From Obesumbacterium proteus (lineage in GTDB: Bacteria > Pseudomonadota > Gammaproteobacteria > Enterobacterales > Enterobacteriaceae), in contig NZ_CP014608.1 in the NCBI RefSeq assembly GCF_001586165.1, forward strand, positions 3,162,001 through 3,226,000: a DNA stretch of 64,000 nt, given 5' to 3'. How positions within the stretch are numbered: position 1 is the first letter of the stretch; the number at the start of each line of letters is the position of its first letter. The notes below the pieces were generated by a model that had not been told where the DNA came from, did not search any database, and worked only from the letters and a program-made list of their open reading frames with translations. Shown one piece after another: positions 59,366 through 64,000 of the stretch. A program made the translations under genes and the position numbers.

Positions 59366-59464
59366 AAAAAAACCTGACCACGAGAGTCAGGTAGCTAATT
59401 CAGCCAACACCAGGGAAAAATCTCTGGACAGTGGATTTGCAAAGCCAATACTGTCCAGAGAGCC
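59366..59464 (-). ncRNA. ArcZ-like small RNA
   Basis: About 98-nt transcript on the minus strand. In order: a 10-bp stem CTCTGGACAG / CTGTCCAGAG (59460-59422), the stretch ATTTTTCCCTGGTGTTGGC whose last 16 nt equal the conserved seed of ArcZ of E. coli, and an intrinsic terminator ACCTGAC / GTCAGGT followed by seven T (59392-59366). A promoter fits just upstream (59468-59496). The stem, length and position of the seed follow the ArcZ plan. ArcZ in E. coli lies beside arcB; this one lies beside halR, so it may be a second member. Hfq binding is inferred. Confidence 0.75.
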
Positions 59465-59467
59465 TCT

Positions 59468-59496
59468 ACTGTAGCACCACTTAAATTTCGTTTCAA
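59468..59496 (-). promoter_or_regulatory. Promoter of the ArcZ-like RNA
   Basis: On the minus strand TTGAAA (-35, 59496-59491), 17-bp spacer, TACAGT (-10, 59473-59468). Transcription would start near 59461-59465, at the base of the first hairpin. Confidence 0.55.
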
Positions 59497-59894
59497 ACAC
59501 TCCCCATGCTGTTTCTCATTAGTGCTCAAAAAAACGCCTTATTTCAACGCCAATAAATTGAATCAGATTGTTTCCGATTTGGTATATTCACTGTTTGTTA
59601 TGGTTAAATAAACGACAGCCTATAGCATTGTTTTATGCTGAAAAATACTCAATAAAATTTTACAGACACCGGTGCTTTCGTGAGACTTGAGTAATGAGCG
59701 CTGTTCGATATTCCATCTATTCGTTTCCAGATAAATGTGGCGTAGGATTACTGGTAAAAGGCATCACATAGAAAAGGTAAACTGATCGTCTTTGCTTAGT
59801 TTATACCGCGAGTGTGATATTTGGGGGCCTGCTGATTTCGTTGCTTGAAAACGTCAGCAAGCTCTAACATCAGGAACTATCAGAGGAATATGCA
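59497..59894. other. Gene-free region upstream of the ABM-domain gene
   Basis: About 400 bp, AT-rich; no frame or structured RNA seen. It should hold the promoter of the ABM gene. Confidence 0.35.
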
Positions 59895-60236
59895 ATGTTT
59901 CTAACGAGTTTTATCTTTGACAAAAAAGAATATGACGAAGATTTTTATAAACTGGATAAAAAAATAGAAGAGTTCTCAAAGGATATTGCTGGGTTTATTG
60001 GCATGGAATCATTTACCGACGTTCAGAGTGGCCGTCTGATAAATAACTACTATTGGGATAACCGCGAAGGTCTTGAGCTACTCATGAATAACGTTGAACA
60101 TCTACGTGCCAAAGAGCAAAGTGGCAAATGGATTGCTGGTTTTCAGGTAGTTATCGCTAAAATCGAAGGCGCCCACAATGTCAATTTGGATCACCCATTG
60201 TCTGAACATCCAATGCGTTATCGTGGAGAGAAGTGA
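59895..60236 (+). CDS. ABM-like ferredoxin-fold protein
   Basis: 113-aa protein of the antibiotic-biosynthesis-monooxygenase-like dimeric alpha-beta barrel type (FLTSFIFDKKEYDEDFYKLD, AGFIGMESFTDVQSGRLINN, YYWDNREGLELLMNNVEHLRAKEQ). No catalytic residues can be assigned. AGAGGAA precedes the ATG. Adjacent to, and convergent with, the EamA gene. Confidence 0.7.
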   Translation: MFLTSFIFDKKEYDEDFYKLDKKIEEFSKDIAGFIGMESFTDVQSGRLINNYYWDNREGLELLMNNVEHLRAKEQSGKWIAGFQVVIAKIEGAHNVNLDHPLSEHPMRYRGEK

Positions 60237-60317
60237 GTGAGTCATTAATGACCTGTCGATAAACGTATCTGCTGTACTTATTCACGCAGATACGTTTAAA
60301 GTACATACAGATGTGTA

Positions 60318-61244
60318 TTACTCGTTATCTACTTTGTCACTTCCTTTTGCCACCTTTAGATTGTTCGAATGCGAGCATAACGCAATGCCCGCGATGATAA
60401 GCAGGGCACTGACCACATGGTAAGCGTGAAGCTGTACCTGCAAAAATAAAATACTAAATACCCCGCCACTCAGCGGAATGATGTGAGAGAATACTTCTCC
60501 ACGCGTTGCGCCAATAGTCGAAATGCCTTTATTCCAAAGAAGATATGAGAGCCAAGATGGGAATATGATCAGATATACGAGCCCCATCAAAAATCCAGGT
60601 CTAACATAGTGGACTATGTTAGGAACTCCGTTTTCTACAATGGTGAGAACTAATATAGGAAGCAATACCACTGCACCTAATGCAGCGCTTACCGCCACAA
60701 AGGCATTCCCTTTAACTTCATATGGTTTCGTACGTAAAAATGCACAGTATACTGCCCAACTAACGGCTGATCCCATCGTCCAGAGATCTCCCTTATTTAG
60801 TCGGCTAAATAGTTCCGTATGGGCAATATCACCTTGCAGAACGAGCCAAATTACCCCCAAAGAGCTGAGTATGACTCCACTAATATTGCGTGATGATATT
60901 TTCTCTTTAAAAATAAAATAATTAATTAGTAATACTATAGATGGGGTGGTGGATAAATATATGGCGGCGTTAAGTGATGAAGTGTATTGCAGGCCAATAT
61001 AAAGCGTTAATGGGAATAAAACCTGACCACAAAGTGCAAGAAATACGATAACACCAGCAGATTTCTTCATGGCAGGCCACTGTTCTTGAATTTGTCTGAA
61101 ATATATTGTCAGTAGCATGATCGCAGTAAAGATCCAGCGTGCGGCAGAAAGAATAATAGGATTTTCAGTAGCGACTAATACATGGCCTACCACATAGTTT
61201 CCCCCCCAAAAACACGCAGCAAGGCTAAGCAGGAGATAAGGCAT
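60318..61244 (-). CDS. EamA/DMT-family exporter
   Basis: 308-aa ten-helix transporter with two EamA repeats (LAACFWGGNYVVGHVLVATE and MGSAVSWAVYCAFLRTKPYE). Start at 61244 has GGAG six bases upstream. Divergent from a LysR regulator 104 bp away; likely exports an amino acid or metabolite under its control. Confidence 0.85.
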   Translation of the reverse strand: MPYLLLSLAACFWGGNYVVGHVLVATENPIILSAARWIFTAIMLLTIYFRQIQEQWPAMKKSAGVIVFLALCGQVLFPLTLYIGLQYTSSLNAAIYLSTTPSIVLLINYFIFKEKISSRNISGVILSSLGVIWLVLQGDIAHTELFSRLNKGDLWTMGSAVSWAVYCAFLRTKPYEVKGNAFVAVSAALGAVVLLPILVLTIVENGVPNIVHYVRPGFLMGLVYLIIFPSWLSYLLWNKGISTIGATRGEVFSHIIPLSGGVFSILFLQVQLHAYHVVSALLIIAGIALCSHSNNLKVAKGSDKVDNE

Positions 61245-61348
61245 AAATGCTCCAGTAAAGTATTGGCTTATTTGTTGGTTCAAGATTACCGCCAATAAAT
61301 GCTAGGATGCTAATATAAAGTTTTCATCCTTGGGTATAGGTTAAAACT

Positions 61349-62263
61349 ATGAACTTTACATTGAGGCAACTTGAATTTTACATCGCATTAGCTGAAACCT
61401 TGCAAATATCAAAAGCGGCTAACCGTTGTCATATTTCGCAGTCCTCAATGACAGTATCTATGCGTAATCTTGAGGAAGCGCTGAACAGTCAACTGTTCAT
61501 TCGTCATCCGAAAGGCGTTCAGCTAACCCAGTCAGGAGAGCGATTTCTCATACACGCGCGTAAAATTGTGATGAATAGTCATGTGGCATTGGAGGATCTA
61601 CAACATCAGCCGGAAACTGCGAGTGGTACAGTGCGTATTGGTATTGCTGAAACGTTGTCGGCTTACTTGTTGCCTAATATTCTTAGCGATATAAAAAACC
61701 GCTTTCCGCTGATGGAAATTATTTTTGAAGAATCGGCTTCTCCACTTCTTGTTAGCGCGTTACGCCAAAAGCAGTTCGATTTCTGTTTACTGCTGACATC
61801 CAATATAAATCATGACGCTGATTTGCAGATCGAGACATTTATACGTTCTCAGAGAAAACTATGGACACCAATTGGCCACCCACTGCTAAGCCAGCCGATG
61901 CTGACTCTTTCTGATGTGGAAAAATACCCATTTCTACTATTGGTGACCGACGAATATGCTGAGGTATTTCAAGATTACTGGCAGAGTCGGCAGTGTGTTC
62001 CCGATGTTCATTTTCGAACGAACTCTTTCGAGGCTATCAGAAGCCTCGTCGCCCAAGGAAAAGGCGTGACTATTTTATCGGATCTGGTTTATCGACCTTG
62101 GTCTTTAGATGGACTTCGAGTTGTACGCAGAACTATTGATGACTGCATTACCTATATGGATGTTGGTGTTGTAAAAGCTAAGGCCGCTGTCCTGTCACCA
62201 GACAGCAAGCGATTAGTTGATTTTCTACGCCAAAGGATCATGCGGCTTAGCGATGGGCAATGA
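61349..62263 (+). CDS. LysR-family regulator (CysB/NAC-like group)
   Basis: 304 aa. HTH FYIALAETLQISKAANRCHI / SQSSMTVSMRNLEEAL and effector domain from TVRIGIAETLSAYLLPNIL. Divergent from the EamA exporter gene, the usual arrangement for control of it. Confidence 0.88.
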   Translation: MNFTLRQLEFYIALAETLQISKAANRCHISQSSMTVSMRNLEEALNSQLFIRHPKGVQLTQSGERFLIHARKIVMNSHVALEDLQHQPETASGTVRIGIAETLSAYLLPNILSDIKNRFPLMEIIFEESASPLLVSALRQKQFDFCLLLTSNINHDADLQIETFIRSQRKLWTPIGHPLLSQPMLTLSDVEKYPFLLLVTDEYAEVFQDYWQSRQCVPDVHFRTNSFEAIRSLVAQGKGVTILSDLVYRPWSLDGLRVVRRTIDDCITYMDVGVVKAKAAVLSPDSKRLVDFLRQRIMRLSDGQ

Positions 62264-62303
62264 AACCATATCGGACAGCGAATATCAGTTTCTAAATGAG
62301 GCG

Positions 62304-62465
62304 TTAGTATCCTGCTGCTTTATTCGCCGCTTTAATTCTTGTGTCCATTGTAGAGCGGTTATGATCATCTGTTGCCTGCATAATGCCACCGGCGGCGCTG
62401 ATCCAATCGCTGGCAGTACAACCTGATAAGATAAAAATAGCGGAAAGAAGCGTTGTTTTTAGCAT
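62304..62465 (-). CDS. Small lipoprotein, 53 aa
   Basis: MLKTTLLSAIFILSGCTASD begins the frame, a short signal peptide with lipobox LSGC (Cys16); the rest is a polar helix QATDDHNRSTMDTRIKAANK. Stop TAA at 62304. Convergent with the LysR gene. The size and lipobox resemble entericidin-like or cell-envelope peptides, but no family is assigned. Confidence 0.6.
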   Translation of the reverse strand: MLKTTLLSAIFILSGCTASDWISAAGGIMQATDDHNRSTMDTRIKAANKAAGY

Positions 62466-62790
62466 GGTGAATCCCAACAAATATTGAAAATTTAGAGTAG
62501 TTGTAAAAATCCCGCTGATGATATCACTGGTTATATAAATGTATTGCTCAGATAAGATGTTTTTTATGTTTGTTTTGGATTTGTTTAAATTATTGTACTG
62601 ATATTAATTTCATTAAAATTAAAACCATGCTAGCTATTAACGCGCAAAGGATAAAAGTAAGGGAGATTAACTTGCGATGATCTCGTGGGTACACGGTATC
62701 GGTTTGAATAAGAATGCTGGCCTCGAAGACGGAAGCCAGCGTTATAGTGGTAAGGCAAAATGTTAAAGTTTATCCGTAGCCTGCGATGTC
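62466..62790. other. Gene-poor stretch upstream of the small lipoprotein
   Basis: Holds the promoter of the lipoprotein gene. A weak hairpin GCTGGC / GCCAGC (62724-62746) lies after the dehydrogenase gene. A minus-strand frame from a GTG at 62694 to 62590 (34 aa, hydrophobic, KLISLTFILCALIASMVLIL) could be a tiny membrane protein, but has no ribosome site. Confidence 0.3.
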
Positions 62791-63570
62791 TTAACCTGCG
62801 TTACGGCCTGCCATGACGCCGCCATCAATATTCCATACGTCACCCGTTACCCAAGAGGCTTTATCTGATAGCAGGAACGTGACGGTTTCAGCGATATCAC
62901 GCGGCGTGCCAACGCGACCAATTGGATGAAAACTGTTGAAGCTGTCCATGACTCCGTTTACTTCGTCTTTAGGTATGAACCCCTCATAGATTGGCGTTTG
63001 CACAACCGCAGGTGATACTGCATTAACGCGGATGCCACTTGCACCTAACTCAATAGCCATATTTTTAGTTAAGGCATGTAGCCCCGCTTTTGCCATCGAA
63101 TAAGCGGAAGAGGGTGTTGCACCAATCGCCTGCTGAGCCCACATCGAACCAATATTAACGATAGCGCCTTTAATATGAGCGGCTAACATGTTTTTCACGA
63201 CATCACGGGTAATGAAAAATAGAGATTTATTAATGCTCATATATTTATCGTAGTCATCTTCTTCATGCTCAATAAATGGCTTAGGGAAAAAGACACCAGC
63301 GGCATTGACGAGCAGGCTGATATCTTGATGTTCTAGATTAATCACCTGCCTAACATGCTGCATTCCTTTTGTGGTCATTAGGTCAGCTACGATAACGGTC
63401 ACTTTGCCTAAAGGGGCCAATGCCTGCAGTGCGGTTTCCGCTTTTGAAGGTTGGTTGCCCACTAAGACAACTTCACCACCTTGTTCCAACACAATGCGTG
63501 CTGATTCAAACCCCATACCGCTAGTGCCACCCACTACGAGAAGTTTTTTGCCTGCGAATGTTGCTGTCAT
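62791..63570 (-). CDS. Short-chain dehydrogenase/reductase
   Basis: 259 aa, classical SDR. Cofactor loop GGTSGMG (residues 14-20) preceding the NADP-type beta-alpha-beta, NAAG in LLVNAAGVFF, catalytic Ser in IVNIGSMWA, and YSMAKAG for the Tyr-Lys pair; C-terminal WVTGDVWNIDGG. Divergent from a LysR gene about 200 bp away. Substrate unknown. Confidence 0.9.
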   Translation of the reverse strand: MTATFAGKKLLVVGGTSGMGFESARIVLEQGGEVVLVGNQPSKAETALQALAPLGKVTVIVADLMTTKGMQHVRQVINLEHQDISLLVNAAGVFFPKPFIEHEEDDYDKYMSINKSLFFITRDVVKNMLAAHIKGAIVNIGSMWAQQAIGATPSSAYSMAKAGLHALTKNMAIELGASGIRVNAVSPAVVQTPIYEGFIPKDEVNGVMDSFNSFHPIGRVGTPRDIAETVTFLLSDKASWVTGDVWNIDGGVMAGRNAG

Positions 63571-63771
63571 CTGTGTATCTCCTAACTAATGTTGAATCGG
63601 TAAAATTTAAGTAGCAAAACCATGTGGTTGCCGTATGTCGATAGACGTAGATTGCCTGTATTTGTGCGAGTAAACGAATCATAAGAATTGATTGAACAAG
63701 AAAGAAAAACTATCTCGTATGTGACTATCGAGCTAGGATTAGCCATGGGTTTACGCTAGGTAGGAAGTTTG

Positions 63772-64000
63772 ATGCGATCGCTTAGCCGATTAAAATGGTT
63801 ACAGGCATTTGAAGCCGCTGCACGGCATGGCAGTTTTACCGGTGCGGCAAATGAATTAGGGGTGACACCTGCGGCAATTGGGCAGTCGGTTCGCTCACTA
63901 GAAGAGTGGATAGGGCGACCATTGCTGACACGTAGTCGTTTCGGTAGCGAACGATTAGCGCTGATCGGTGAAGCTCAATCGGCTTTGGATGATATTACTC
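63772..64000 (+). CDS. LysR-family regulator, 5' part (GcvA-like)
   Basis: The first 76 residues: MRSLSRLKWLQAFEAAARHG, then the HTH SFTGAANELGVTPAAIGQSV and wing RPLLTRSRFG. Cut by the window end. Divergent from the short-chain dehydrogenase, presumably its regulator. Confidence 0.85.
   Translation, partial: MRSLSRLKWLQAFEAAARHGSFTGAANELGVTPAAIGQSVRSLEEWIGRPLLTRSRFGSERLALIGEAQSALDDIT

Noticed and set aside
61201..61207. C7 run in the EamA gene as another frameshift
   Set aside because: The frame reads through it correctly (FWGGNYVV), so this run has its expected length.

Overview
The window is chromosomal DNA of an Enterobacterales bacterium, most likely Hafnia or a close relative. Three things point there: the order of the housekeeping genes, a LuxI/LuxR pair of the HalI/HalR-EsaI/EsaR type, and a complete hydrogenase-4 (hyf) operon. 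In E. coli the genes purB-hflD-mnmA-nudJ-rluE-icd lie side by side. Here all six are present in the same order and orientation, but accessory DNA has been spliced between them. All calls are made by reading the sequence; no database search was run.

Layout. 1-3.4 kb: membrane-bound gluconate-type dehydrogenase (triheme cytochrome c cut by the window edge, FAD/GMC subunit, Tat-exported small subunit). 3.8-8.9 kb: yegTUV nucleoside operon and its GntR regulator yegW, separated by a HigBA-type toxin-antitoxin module whose toxin gene is frameshifted. 9.1-13.7 kb: purB, hflD, a membrane diguanylate cyclase, mnmA. 13.8-31.1 kb: an insertion between mnmA and nudJ carrying a fasciclin / ECF-sigma / anti-sigma operon, an unknown gene, the formate channel focB, the sigma-54 activator hyfR and the operon hyfABCDEFGHIJ. 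Sigma-54 promoter sequences precede hyfA and focB, and an inverted repeat CGTCA-N4-TGACG recurs beside both. 31.1-33.8 kb: nudJ, rluE, icd.

33.6-41.7 kb: a decayed prophage-like element in the 3' end of icd, bounded by 275-bp direct repeats. It carries a broken integrase, a truncated tail-fibre assembly gene, a phosphoethanolamine-transferase-like gene, an SOS operon umuD-umuC-cho behind a LexA box, and a Shedu-type defence gene. 41.7-45 kb: a toxin-44 fragment, a complete 1195-bp IS5, an MFS gene cut off by the IS, and a LysR gene. 45-57.5 kb: small chromosomal genes, an EmrAB-like efflux pair with a divergent AraC regulator, a secreted PLD-type nuclease, a cold-shock-domain protein, YaiL, an acetyltransferase, a CaCA-family exchanger behind a yybP-ykoY (Mn2+) riboswitch, a split mig-14 homologue and a DUF1471 protein.

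57.8-59.5 kb: a quorum-sensing locus. halI and halR converge and overlap. Two EsaR/Lux-type boxes lie 22 bp apart upstream of halR. Directly upstream on the same strand is an undocumented small RNA of about 98 nt that carries the ArcZ seed, its own promoter and a terminator. 59.9-64 kb: ABM-domain protein, EamA exporter with divergent LysR, an unlisted small lipoprotein, a short-chain dehydrogenase and the start of another LysR gene.

Four otherwise intact genes (higB-like, pEtN-transferase-like, emrB-like, mig-14) are each broken in a homopolymer run of 6 to 8 bases, and each is explained by one missing base. This points to either base-calling error or slippage, and should be settled before any of them is treated as a true pseudogene.
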